A DNA stretch of 40,616 bases from Actinomycetota bacterium (GTDB lineage: Bacteria; Actinomycetota; Thermoleophilia; Solirubrobacterales; Solirubrobacteraceae), in NCBI GenBank assembly GCA_018268595.1, contig JAFDWH010000015.1, forward strand, positions 1 to 40,616, in the 5' to 3' direction. Each line of letters begins with the position of its first letter. Within the stretch, counting starts at the first letter, position 1. The position numbers were made by a program, and so were the translations under genes. The notes beneath the pieces are model-generated. The model did not search any database. It saw nothing but the letters and a program-made list of their open reading frames with translations, and was not told where the DNA came from. Below are positions 1 through 7,186 of this stretch, in pieces.

Positions 1-710
1 ATCGCCTCACCGGCCGCCTCGAACACGGCCAGCGGGTCGTTCTCCGGCACGTCGACGCCGGGGATGTCGTACGCCACACCGCGCGCCGCGTTCGAGGCCA
101 CCGCCGTCGCGACCTCCTTCTTGACAGAGATCGCCCAACCATTGTCCTCCACCACAAACACGACCGGCAACTGCCACACGCCCGCGAGGTTGAGCGACTC
201 GTGGAACGTTCCCTGGTTGGCCGCGCCCTCGCCCAGCACCGCCACCGCCACGCTGTCGCGCCCGAGCCGCTTCGCGGCCAGCGCGGCCCCGCAGGCGGGC
301 GGCATGCTGGCGCCCTCGATCCCGCTGCAACTGAACTTGTGCGCCGGGTCGAACAGGTGCATGTGCCCACCCTTGCCGGCGGACAGACCCGTCGCCTTCC
401 CGAAGATCTCGGCCGTCATCTCGTTGATCGGCACGCCCTTCGCAATCGCGAAGTGATGCGGACGATGCGTGCCGACGACCGTGTCGTCGTCACGCAGGTG
501 CGCGCACACGCCCACAGCGACCGGCTCCTGGCCGGCCGCCAGGTGCATCTCGCCCGGCACCGGACCAGCGCCGATGTCGAACGCGAGGCCCTTCTGGATG
601 TGCGGAGGCAACTTCCCCTCCATATACACATCCACCATCGTCTCCTCGTACTTCCGGATCACGAGCATCGTCTCGTACATCCACAGCAACTGGTCCGGCG
701 TGGGCTTCAT
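1..710 (-). CDS. Thiamine-dependent 2-oxoacid/acetoin dehydrogenase E1 component, alpha subunit (3' end off window)
   Basis: The first 236 residues of a PdhA/AcoA-type subunit are visible; family members are about 320-360 residues, so the C-terminal third lies outside the window. The family decarboxylates a 2-oxoacid, or cleaves acetoin, with thiamine diphosphate and passes the acyl group to a lipoyl E2. The thiamine-binding signature is present as GEG at residues 160-162 followed by EDN ending at N190. GKGGHMH at 112-118 is also typical. The ATG at 710 is preceded by AAGGGAC. It follows the NCS1 permease by 44 nt on the same strand, so it is probably in that transcript. Codons are less G/C-ending (TTG, GGT, GCT, TAT) than in the neighbours. 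The substrate cannot be told without the beta subunit and E2. Confidence 0.88.
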   Translation of the reverse strand, partial: MKPTPDQLLWMYETMLVIRKYEETMVDVYMEGKLPPHIQKGLAFDIGAGPVPGEMHLAAGQEPVAVGVCAHLRDDDTVVGTHRPHHFAIAKGVPINEMTAEIFGKATGLSAGKGGHMHLFDPAHKFSCSGIEGASMPPACGAALAAKRLGRDSVAVAVLGEGAANQGTFHESLNLAGVWQLPVVFVVEDNGWAISVKKEVATAVASNAARGVAYDIPGVDVPENDPLAVFEAAGEA

Positions 711-754
711 GAGGTCCCTTCTGTGCGTTGTGAATCGGATGGACGGGCGGGCCG

Positions 755-2344
755 CTACTCGGACGGCGTGTGCGCCGCCGGCTCGGCGTCGAGCGTCGCG
801 GCGAGCGGAAGCGAGTCGCGCTCGGCGCCGGCCCCGAAGCGGGGCCCGGCGGGGCCGAACACGGCGCGCGGCTCGGGGAACAGCAGAAGCAGCAGCAGGT
901 AGACGACGCCCGTCAGCGCCCCGGCGACGAGGAAGCTGACGTCCACGCCGGAGAACGTGTCGGCGAGCGGGCCGGTGTAGAGCTGCGTCGTCGGGAACAG
1001 CAGCCCGACGCCGGAGCCGACCGCCCACGCGACGATCGCGCGGACGTTGTAGCCGCGGGCGAACCAGTAGCGGCCGCCCCGCTCGCGGCGGTTGAAGACC
1101 TGCAGGTCGTCCGGGTAGTAGACGCCGCGCCGGTAGACGTAGCCGACGAGCATGATCACCGCCCACGGCACGACGAGGATGATCAGCAGCACCAGGAACG
1201 CCGAGATGCTGTCGATCATGTTGAAGACGAAGTTGCCGAGGTAGACGATCGCGATCGTGATCCCGCCGAACAGCGCCGTCGCCTGCGTGCGCGAGAGGCG
1301 CGGGACGAGCGAGGAGAAGTCGAGGCCGGTCCCGTAGATGCCGATCCCGCCCTGCGCGCCGCCGCCGACGACGCCGACGATCAGGATCCCGACGACGTAC
1401 CACGTCGGCGAGACCGCGACGAGGCCGGGCACGTAGGCCGCGCTCGCGTCGGTGAAGAGGCTGGCGCTGTAGGCGCCGAACAGGAACGGCAGGATGAAGC
1501 CGACGAACGCGCCGATGCCGGTCGCGCCGACGACCGACGCCTTGCTGTGCCGGCGCGGCGAGATGTAGCGCGCCCAGTCGCCGACGAACGGGCAGTACGA
1601 CAGGATCGTCGACATCGCGATCACGGCCGCCAGCACCCACGTCGGGAAGAACGACCCGAGCGCGTACGCCTTCGGCGCGCCGCCGTAGCCGGGGTCGAAC
1701 TTGCCCGCCAGCGCGATCGCGCCGAGGATGAAGATCACGCCGACGGTCGGCACCAGCCACTTCTGGAACGCGACGAGGCTCGCGTAGCCGTAGATCGCGA
1801 TCGTCATCACGATCACCGCGATCAGCGCGTAGCCGACGGCGAACGCGAGGTCGCTGTCGGGCAGGCCGAACAGCCGCGCGCCTGCGGCGATCAACGCGTC
1901 GCCGCCGGTCCAGATCGCCAGCGCGCAGAAGCAGACGGCGCCGAGGATGCTCAGCACCGAGCCGATGATGCGGCCGACGACGCCGAAGTGGGCGCCGCTG
2001 CTGACCGGGTTGTTCGTGCCCGTCAGCGGGCCGAAGAGGCCCATCGGGGCGAGGATGATCGAGCCGAGCGTGGTCCCCGCGAGCAGCGCCGTGACCGACG
2101 CCCACCAGCTCAGCCCGAACGCGATCGGCAGCCAGCCGACGACGACGATGCTGAGCGCGAGGTCGCCGCCGAACAGGATCCAGAAGATCCCGCGCGGCCG
2201 GCCGTGGCGCTCGCGCTCGGGGATGTACTCGACGCTGCGCGACTCCACCACGCCGACCGCGTGGTGCGCCGCCTCCTCCTCGCGCGCCCGCTCCTCGGCC
2301 TCAGCCTCGGGCGCGAAGTCGGCGTGGCCGTGCCACAGCCTCAT
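755..2344 (-). CDS. NCS1-family nucleobase/cation symporter (cytosine/uracil/allantoin-type permease)
   Basis: A 529-residue integral membrane protein with about 12 hydrophobic segments after a charged N-terminal tail of roughly 45 residues. The start of the membrane domain carries the PLTGTNNPVSSGAHFG element, and a later SYCPFVGDWARYIS stretch matches the NCS1 family in position and style. Members import cytosine, uracil, allantoin, hydantoins or purines with H+ or Na+. I chose the ATG at 2344 because GAAGGACGG precedes it and the upstream codons do not look like coding sequence. It lies downstream of the DUF1116 gene, separated by a 195-nt leader with two hairpins and a motif shared with the ligase promoter. 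This context suggests import of a nitrogenous substrate for the adjacent enzymes. The exact substrate is unknown. Confidence 0.88.
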   Translation of the reverse strand: MRLWHGHADFAPEAEAEERAREEEAAHHAVGVVESRSVEYIPERERHGRPRGIFWILFGGDLALSIVVVGWLPIAFGLSWWASVTALLAGTTLGSIILAPMGLFGPLTGTNNPVSSGAHFGVVGRIIGSVLSILGAVCFCALAIWTGGDALIAAGARLFGLPDSDLAFAVGYALIAVIVMTIAIYGYASLVAFQKWLVPTVGVIFILGAIALAGKFDPGYGGAPKAYALGSFFPTWVLAAVIAMSTILSYCPFVGDWARYISPRRHSKASVVGATGIGAFVGFILPFLFGAYSASLFTDASAAYVPGLVAVSPTWYVVGILIVGVVGGGAQGGIGIYGTGLDFSSLVPRLSRTQATALFGGITIAIVYLGNFVFNMIDSISAFLVLLIILVVPWAVIMLVGYVYRRGVYYPDDLQVFNRRERGGRYWFARGYNVRAIVAWAVGSGVGLLFPTTQLYTGPLADTFSGVDVSFLVAGALTGVVYLLLLLLFPEPRAVFGPAGPRFGAGAERDSLPLAATLDAEPAAHTPSE

Positions 2345-2422
2345 GACCGCTGCCGTCCTTCGGGAACGGCACGACGACCCGTCGCGGGCCCAGATCTGCA
2401 CATGCGCTCTCCTCCTGGTGTT

Positions 2423-2465
2423 CGGGCCTGATGGCCCGCATCCAGTAAATCCCGCGCCGCGCGGG
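2423..2465 (-). promoter_or_regulatory. Two short hairpins in the leader between the DUF1116 gene and the NCS1 permease
   Basis: CGGGCC-TGAT-GGCCCG (2423-2438) and CCCGCG-CCG-CGCGGG (2451-2465) are perfect inverted repeats in the 195-nt gap before the permease. They could stabilise an mRNA end, attenuate read-through into the permease, or be chance in GC-rich DNA. No T-run follows either. Confidence 0.35.
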
Positions 2466-2472
2466 GGCCACA

Positions 2473-2484
2473 ATCCACGAAAGC
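2473..2484 (-). promoter_or_regulatory. Candidate operator: 12-mer shared with the ligase promoter (copy 1)
   Basis: On the minus strand this reads GCTTTCGTGGAT, followed by TGT-GCCC-like bases. The identical 12-mer occurs at 5324-5335 before the glutamine-synthetase-like gene, with matching flanking bases (TTC-C- before, -GT-GCCC after). It lies 128 nt upstream of the permease ATG at 2344. I infer a binding site for a common regulator; the ArsR-type protein encoded at 5411-5734 is the nearest candidate. Confidence 0.45.
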
Positions 2485-2539
2485 CGCGAACTCCCCGGGC
2501 AGGGTTGCTGCGATCCGTCGAGGCTCCACGCCGCTGCGC

Positions 2540-3790
2540 TCAACCGTCGAGCCGCTCCAGCGCCTGCTCGAAGCAGGCGAGCGGGGCGCGCAGCACGCCG
2601 GCGCCGATCTGCCCGCCGCCCTTGCCGGCCACGCCGATGTCCATCACCGGCGTGATGCCCGTCTCGACGACGCGCGCAACGTCGATGCCGATCGGCGTGC
2701 CGCGGAAGGCGAGCGACGGGATCCGCAGCTGCGGATGCTCGCCGGCGGTGATCTCGTACATCTCGAGGTTCGCCTTGACCATCTGCTCGGGGCTGCCGCC
2801 CTGGTAGTCCTGCAGCGGGAAGGCGGCCGCCTGCGCGAAGCCGCCGAGCCCGACGGTCTCGTTGATGATGCTCTCGCCGCCCATGAACTCGGCGTCCTGC
2901 GGCCCGTGGCCGACGAAGTACTTCGCCTCCACCTGCGGCAGCGGGGCGCGGAACCACTCGTCGCCGGTCCCGCTCGTGCGGATCGCGAACTCCTGGCAGG
3001 AGAACGCCATCGCCGTCACGACCGTCGAGCCCTCGACGCCGCGCGCCGCGTCCGCGGTCGCCTTCGCGTAGGCCATCGACAGGCGCAGGAAGAAGTAGTC
3101 GTTGTCGGCCATGAAGCTCACGCAGCGGCGCGTCTGCTCGGGCAGCTCCTCCGCGACGTCGAGCAGGTGCGGCACCAGCTCGCGCGTGAACAGCAGCGTC
3201 GCGGCGGCGTTGCGGCTGTGCAGCTCGTCGCCCATGTTGAGCGCGCGCCGGATCAGCGGGCGCAGCGGGATCCCGCCCTCGACGCGCCGCAGCGCCGCCT
3301 GCAGCACCGGCGCGGCGACCTCCTGGAGGAACTCGAGGCTCGCGCGCACCTCCTCGTCGTAGACGCCGTAGTTGAGCCGCTTGCGCGACGGCCCCTCGAA
3401 CGAGTTGCAGTAGGCGACGTTGCCGTGCTCGCGGTTCTCGACCACGAACACCGGCATCGAGGCGGTGTAGATCCCGGCCAGCGAGCCGACGCACGCGTGG
3501 TCGTGGCAGGCGCCCAGCTTGATATGGCCGTCGCGCAGCTTCGCGTCCGCGTCGGCCGCGTCGGCGGCGAGCCCCTCGTAGAGCGCGCCGCCGATCACCG
3601 CGCTGCGCTGGCCGCCGGTGTACCGCTCCCACGGCATCGGCGCGCCCGACGTGAGGATCGTCTCCGGCGTCATGCCGGGGACGACCTCGATCGCCGGGCG
3701 GATGTCGACGAGCACCGGCTCGGCGGTGACGAGGCGGTGGAGCGCCTCGGCGTTCGCCTGCTCGCGGCGCGTCTCGGTCGTCGCCCCCAT
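2540..3790 (-). CDS. DUF1116 (AllG/YlbE/YahG-like) family protein, copy 1
   Basis: A 416-residue protein of the family that contains E. coli AllG (YlbE), a component of oxamate carbamoyltransferase in allantoin breakdown. Conserved blocks, judged against the second copy at 21738-22994, are GACHDHACVGSLAGIYT near 93-109, RLNYGVYD near 138, MGDELHSRN at 186-194, DNDYFFLRLSMA near 229-240, and a C-terminal DIGVAGKGGGQIGAG block. His and Cys in GACHDHACVG are plausible functional residues, but that is only inference from conservation. The usual partners AllF (FdrA) and AllH are not seen nearby. The ATG at 3790 lies 3 nt after the stop of the glutamine-synthetase-like gene, so translation is probably coupled. 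The reaction is unknown; carbamoyl or amide chemistry is a guess from the family. Confidence 0.85.
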   Translation of the reverse strand: MGATTETRREQANAEALHRLVTAEPVLVDIRPAIEVVPGMTPETILTSGAPMPWERYTGGQRSAVIGGALYEGLAADAADADAKLRDGHIKLGACHDHACVGSLAGIYTASMPVFVVENREHGNVAYCNSFEGPSRKRLNYGVYDEEVRASLEFLQEVAAPVLQAALRRVEGGIPLRPLIRRALNMGDELHSRNAAATLLFTRELVPHLLDVAEELPEQTRRCVSFMADNDYFFLRLSMAYAKATADAARGVEGSTVVTAMAFSCQEFAIRTSGTGDEWFRAPLPQVEAKYFVGHGPQDAEFMGGESIINETVGLGGFAQAAAFPLQDYQGGSPEQMVKANLEMYEITAGEHPQLRIPSLAFRGTPIGIDVARVVETGITPVMDIGVAGKGGGQIGAGVLRAPLACFEQALERLDG

Positions 3791-3793
3791 CGC

Positions 3794-5263
3794 CTAGAAG
3801 AACTCGAGGTAGCGGTCGTACTCCCAGGCGGAGACGGTGTTGTGGTAGGACCACCACTCCTGCTCCTTGAGCGAGCAGTACGCGTCGCGCAGGTCGGTCC
3901 CGAGCACCTGCTCGGCGAGCGGGTCGGCGGCGAGCGCCTCGACCGCCTCCAGCAGCGTGCGCGGCAGCACCTTCACGCCGAGCTGCTCGAGCTGCGCGTC
4001 GCTCTGCTCGTACATGTTCTCGGCGATCGGGGCGCCCGGGTCGAGCTTGCGGTCGATCCCGTCGAGGCCGGCGGCGATCATGATCGCCGCGCCGAGGTAC
4101 GGGTTGCAGGCGATGTCGACCGCGCGGCACTCGACGCGCCCACCGCCCATCGGGATGCGGAACGCGTGCGTGCGGTTGTTCGCGCCGTACGAGATGTAGA
4201 CCGGCGCCCACGTGAAGCCGGTCATCGAGCCGGACTTGATCAGGCGCTTGTACGAGTTGACCGTCGGCGCGGTCAGCGCGCAGATGGCCGGGGCGTGCGC
4301 GAGCAGGCCGCCGATGAAGTGGTAGGCCAGCTCGGTGACGCCCGCGCCGCGCGGGTCGGCCTTGTCGTCGAACAGGTTCGCGCCGGTCGCGAGGTCGGCG
4401 ATCGACATGTTGAAGTGCCCGCCGCTGCCGGTGCGGTCCGCGTACGGCTTCGGCATGTAGGTCGCCTCGAAGCCGTGCTTGCGCGCGAGCGACTTCGTCA
4501 TCAGCCGCCACAGCGTCGTGCGGTCGGCCATCGTCATCGCGTCGGCGTAGGAGAAGTCGAGCTCGAACTGGCCGTTCGCGTCCTCGTGGTCGAACGAGTG
4601 CACGTCGAAGCCGAGCGCGTCCATGTGGCGCACCAGCTCGTCGATGAAGGGCAGCGACTCGAGCAGGCCCGTGACGTCGTAGGCGGCGCGCGGGAGCACG
4701 TCCTTCGGGTTGGCCGGCACGACGCCGTCGCCCTCGCGTCTGACGAGGAAGAACTCGGTCTCGATCCCGAGGTTGAAGACCATGCCGCGCTCGGCGAGCC
4801 GGTCGACCTGACGCTGCAGCACGTTGCGGCTGTCCATCGGGTACGGCTGCCCGTGCAGGTGGAGGTGGCCCGGCGCCCACGCGACCGTCGGCTCCCACGG
4901 CAGCACGGTGATTGCGTCGAGGTCCGGCCACAGCGACAGCTCGTCGTCGGCCGGCCCCTGGCCGAGCCCGTCGATCGCGGCGCCGGTGAACAGCTCCGAG
5001 CCCTTCATCATGCGCACGAAGTGGCCGACCGGCACGGCCTTCGCCTTCGTCACCCCGTGCACGTCGACGTAGGACGAGAGGCAGTACTCCACGCCGCGGC
5101 GCCGCAGGTCCTGCTGGACCTGCTCCCACTGCGCGAGGTCCGCGCCGGGCTGGCGGCCCGCGGGCGTCGTCAGCGGCACGTGCTCGGCAAGCGCCGCCGC
5201 GCCGTGGTTGGAGCTCTCCGGCGCCAGCGTCGCGCCGCGCCCATCCTCTTGACCCATGTTCAT
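3794..5263 (-). CDS. Glutamine-synthetase-like ligase (GlnT/GmaS type), copy 1
   Basis: A 489-residue protein of the GS catalytic superfamily, which joins ammonia or an amine to the gamma-carboxyl of glutamate using ATP. Family landmarks are all visible: metal-binding E168 and E170 (GIETEFFL), GQFELDF at 231-237, GSGGHFNMS at 279-287, NSYKR at 336-340, R364/R369 in NNRTHAFR, and E378/R380 in VECR. The adenylylation tyrosine motif of housekeeping GlnA is not seen. The N-terminal half (YVDVHGVTKAKAVPVG) resembles type III GlnT and gamma-glutamylmethylamide synthetases more than GlnA. I chose the ATG at 5263 because GAGGT lies 8 nt upstream; an earlier in-frame start at 5329 lacks such support. 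Pairing with DUF1116 suggests an amine or ureide substrate rather than ammonia assimilation. Confidence 0.87.
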   Translation of the reverse strand: MNMGQEDGRGATLAPESSNHGAAALAEHVPLTTPAGRQPGADLAQWEQVQQDLRRRGVEYCLSSYVDVHGVTKAKAVPVGHFVRMMKGSELFTGAAIDGLGQGPADDELSLWPDLDAITVLPWEPTVAWAPGHLHLHGQPYPMDSRNVLQRQVDRLAERGMVFNLGIETEFFLVRREGDGVVPANPKDVLPRAAYDVTGLLESLPFIDELVRHMDALGFDVHSFDHEDANGQFELDFSYADAMTMADRTTLWRLMTKSLARKHGFEATYMPKPYADRTGSGGHFNMSIADLATGANLFDDKADPRGAGVTELAYHFIGGLLAHAPAICALTAPTVNSYKRLIKSGSMTGFTWAPVYISYGANNRTHAFRIPMGGGRVECRAVDIACNPYLGAAIMIAAGLDGIDRKLDPGAPIAENMYEQSDAQLEQLGVKVLPRTLLEAVEALAADPLAEQVLGTDLRDAYCSLKEQEWWSYHNTVSAWEYDRYLEFF

Positions 5264-5323
5264 CTCTCTTGACCTCGCCGACTCGATGGGGCGAGACGCT
5301 AGAGCGGGGTCGAGCGGGCGACC

Positions 5324-5335
5324 ATCCACGAAAGC
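5324..5335 (-). promoter_or_regulatory. Candidate operator: 12-mer shared with the NCS1 leader (copy 2)
   Basis: This is the minus-strand GCTTTCGTGGAT 12-mer, followed by GGTCGCCC, 60 nt upstream of the ligase ATG at 5263. It matches the copy at 2473-2484. Its position in the leader of the ligase-DUF1116 pair suggests a shared transcription-factor site. Confidence 0.45.
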
Positions 5336-5410
5336 GAGGAATCGGTCGCCTCTTCGTCCTGCGGTCCGGCGGGTGCAGGCGACGCGCGGGCGGGGCCGCG
5401 ACGAGTGGCG

Positions 5411-5734
5411 CTACGCCGTCACGAGGCGCTGGAGGAAGCCCGGCAGGACCTCCTCGAGCACGTCCTCGCGCAGGCGGTAGAAGTAGAAGCGCCCTTCCTT
5501 GCGAATCGTCACGAGATCGGCCACGTAGAGGTTCTTCACGTGGTACGAGATCGTCGACTTCGAGACCGGCAGCAGGTCCTCCAGCAACGTGCACGGCGTC
5601 TCGTCGCGCACCGCCATCTGCGCGATGATCTCGAGCCGCATCGGGTCGCCGAGCGCGCGCAGCACTCTCAGCTGCGCGATGCGCTCGGGTGACTCGAACG
5701 CAGCAGGGACGGCGGTCGCGGCGGCGGCGGGCAT
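5411..5734 (-). CDS. ArsR-type winged-helix transcriptional regulator
   Basis: A 107-residue protein with a winged helix-turn-helix. The ALGDPMRLEII helix is near residues 27-37, the recognition helix is around VSKSTISYHVKNL, and the wing (VTIRKEGRFYFYRL) follows. It has a single cysteine (TPCTLLEDL) and lacks the CxC metal site of ArsR/SmtB sensors, so an organic ligand or non-metal signal is likelier. The ATG at 5734 lies 8 nt after a TAGGAT box, which suggests a leaderless transcript; a TTG at 5740 is a possible alternative. It sits 148 nt upstream of the ligase on the same strand and diverges from crotonyl-CoA carboxylase/reductase. It may control either or both. Confidence 0.85.
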   Translation of the reverse strand: MPAAAATAVPAAFESPERIAQLRVLRALGDPMRLEIIAQMAVRDETPCTLLEDLLPVSKSTISYHVKNLYVADLVTIRKEGRFYFYRLREDVLEEVLPGFLQRLVTA

Positions 5735-5742
5735 CCCCAAGC

Positions 5743-5748
5743 ATCCTA
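5743..5748 (-). promoter_or_regulatory. Putative -10 box (TAGGAT) of the ArsR-type gene, leaderless type
   Basis: TAGGAT on the minus strand lies 8 nt before the ATG at 5734. Actinobacterial leaderless genes often show TANNNT 6-8 nt before the start codon. No separate Shine-Dalgarno sequence is needed under this reading. Confidence 0.35.
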
Positions 5749-5825
5749 GCGAGTCGGCCTTCCCCCATTCGGGCGTCGCTGCGGCGCGGCGCGCCCACGC
5801 GCCCGCGGCGCGCTGGTGTCATCCC

Positions 5826-5861
5826 GGCGCAACGCCAACGAACGGCGCAACGCCGACGAAC
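5826..5861 (+). repeat. 18-bp tandem direct repeat before crotonyl-CoA carboxylase/reductase
   Basis: GGCGCAACGCCAACGAAC (5826-5843) is followed directly by a copy differing at one base (5844-5861). It lies between the divergent ArsR-type gene and the ccr-like gene, just before the probable ribosome-binding site GAGGTG at 5863-5868. It may be a regulator binding site or a simple duplication. It would be translated only if the gene began further upstream than I think. Confidence 0.6.
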
Positions 5862-5875
5862 GAGGTGCCCGAGCT

Positions 5876-7120
5876 TTGACGAGATTCGAATCGCAGCTGC
5901 ACGACCTGCCGCCGGTCGGCGAGGTCCCCCCGACGATGCTCGCGCAGGTGGTCCGCCAGGAGCGCTTCGGCGATCCCGGCGAGGCGTTCCGCGTCGAGCA
6001 GGTGCCGACGCCGCGCGTCGGCCCGGACGAGGTGCTCGTCGCCGTGATGGCCGCCGGCATCAACTACAACAACGTGTGGGCCGCGCGCGGCGAGCCGATC
6101 GACGTGATCGCCGTGCGCGAGCGGCAGGGCGACACGACCGGCTTCCACGTCGGCGGCAGCGACGCGTCCGGCGTCGTGTGGGCCGTCGGCTCCGAGGTGA
6201 CGGACGTCGCGGTCGGCGACGAGGTGCTGCTCCACCCCGGCTGGTGGGATCGCGACGACCCGTGGGTGCGCGCCGGGCGCGACCCGATGATCGCGCCGTC
6301 GGCGCGCATCTGGGGCTACGAGACGAACCACGGCGCGTTCGGGCAGTTCACGATCGCGCAGGCGCATCAGTGCCTGCCGAAGCCGCCGCAGCTGACGTGG
6401 GAGGAGGCGGCCGCCGCCACGCTCGTCGGCACGACCGCCTACCGCATGCTGCTCGGCTGGCCGGGCAACGTCGTCGCGGAGGGCGACGTCGTGCTCGTGT
6501 GGGGCGGCAGCGGCGGCGTCGGCTCGCAGGCGATCCAGATCGCCAAGCACGCCGGCGCGATCCCGGTCGCGGTCGTCTCCTCGCCGGAGAAGGGCGCCTT
6601 CTGCGAGTCGCTCGGCGCCGCCGGCTGGATCGACCGCCGCGAGTTCGACCACTGGGGCGTGCCGCCGCACTGGACCGACGGCGAGGGCCAGAAGCGCTGG
6701 ACCGCCGCCGCGCGCGCGTTCGGCAAGCGCATCTGGGAGATCGTCGGCGAGCGGCGCAACCCGGCGATCGTCTTCGAGCATCCCGGCGAGGACACGATCC
6801 CGACGTCGATGTTCGTCTGCGACGCCGGCGGCATGGTCGTGATCTGCGCCGGCACGACCGGCTACACGGCCGTCAGCGACCTGCGCTACCACTGGGTGCG
6901 CCAGAAGCGCCTGCAGGGCTCGCACGGGACGAACGACGAGCAGGCGCGCGGCTGGCGCGAGCTGCTGGCGTCCGGCGCGATCGACGCGACGGTCGGGCAG
7001 GTGCTGCCGTTCGAGCAGATCCCGCTCGCGCACCGCCAGATGGCCGACGGCACGCTGCCGCACGGCAACACCGCGATCCTCGTCGGCGCCTCCGCGCCCG
7101 GCCAGGGCAACCGCGGCTGA
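5876..7120 (+). CDS. ccr: Crotonyl-CoA carboxylase/reductase (ethylmalonyl-CoA pathway)
   Basis: A 414-residue medium-chain reductase of the carboxylating enoyl-CoA reductase family, which converts crotonyl-CoA, CO2 and NADPH to ethylmalonyl-CoA for acetate assimilation or extender-unit supply. Diagnostic stretches are GINYNNVW, GSDASGVVWAVG, IWGYETNHGAFGQF, VLVWGGSGGVGSQAIQIA (nucleotide-binding loop), VFEHPGEDTIPTSMFVC and RQKRLQGSH. The Asn, Glu and His in the first, third and last of these sit where the family's CO2-binding residues are expected. A TTG at 5876 is the best start because GAGGTG precedes it by 7 nt and the protein then begins near the family's conserved DLPPVGEVPP segment; an ATG at 5816 would run through the tandem repeat. 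Ethylmalonyl-CoA mutase and related pathway genes are not in the window. Confidence 0.9.
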   Translation: MTRFESQLHDLPPVGEVPPTMLAQVVRQERFGDPGEAFRVEQVPTPRVGPDEVLVAVMAAGINYNNVWAARGEPIDVIAVRERQGDTTGFHVGGSDASGVVWAVGSEVTDVAVGDEVLLHPGWWDRDDPWVRAGRDPMIAPSARIWGYETNHGAFGQFTIAQAHQCLPKPPQLTWEEAAAATLVGTTAYRMLLGWPGNVVAEGDVVLVWGGSGGVGSQAIQIAKHAGAIPVAVVSSPEKGAFCESLGAAGWIDRREFDHWGVPPHWTDGEGQKRWTAAARAFGKRIWEIVGERRNPAIVFEHPGEDTIPTSMFVCDAGGMVVICAGTTGYTAVSDLRYHWVRQKRLQGSHGTNDEQARGWRELLASGAIDATVGQVLPFEQIPLAHRQMADGTLPHGNTAILVGASAPGQGNRG

Positions 7121-7129
7121 GCAGGGCGC

Positions 7130-7175
7130 CGGCGGCGCGAGCCGCCGCGGCCGCCGGGGGCGCCCGGCGGCCGCG
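7130..7175. terminator. Strong GC hairpins between convergent genes (bidirectional terminator candidate)
   Basis: CGGCGGC-GCGA-GCCGCCG (7130-7147) overlaps a perfect 13-bp stem with a GGCG loop (7146-7158 pairing with 7163-7175). The pair fills most of the 66-nt gap between ccr (plus) and the ABC ATPase gene (minus). No T-run follows on either strand, as is common for candidate terminators in very GC-rich genomes. The two hairpins share bases, so only one can form fully. Confidence 0.55.
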
Positions 7176-7186
7176 CGCGGCGGCGC

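Noticed and set aside
770-2431. Long open frame on the plus strand opposite the NCS1 permease
   Set aside because: It translates to an Arg/Asp/Ala-rich low-complexity protein with no recognisable domain, typical of antisense frames in very GC-rich genes; the minus strand encodes a clear permease.
2341-2529. Small minus-strand frame in the leader of the NCS1 permease
   Set aside because: It has no ribosome-binding site or conserved-looking sequence and overlaps the hairpins and the shared 12-mer, so it is better read as leader DNA.
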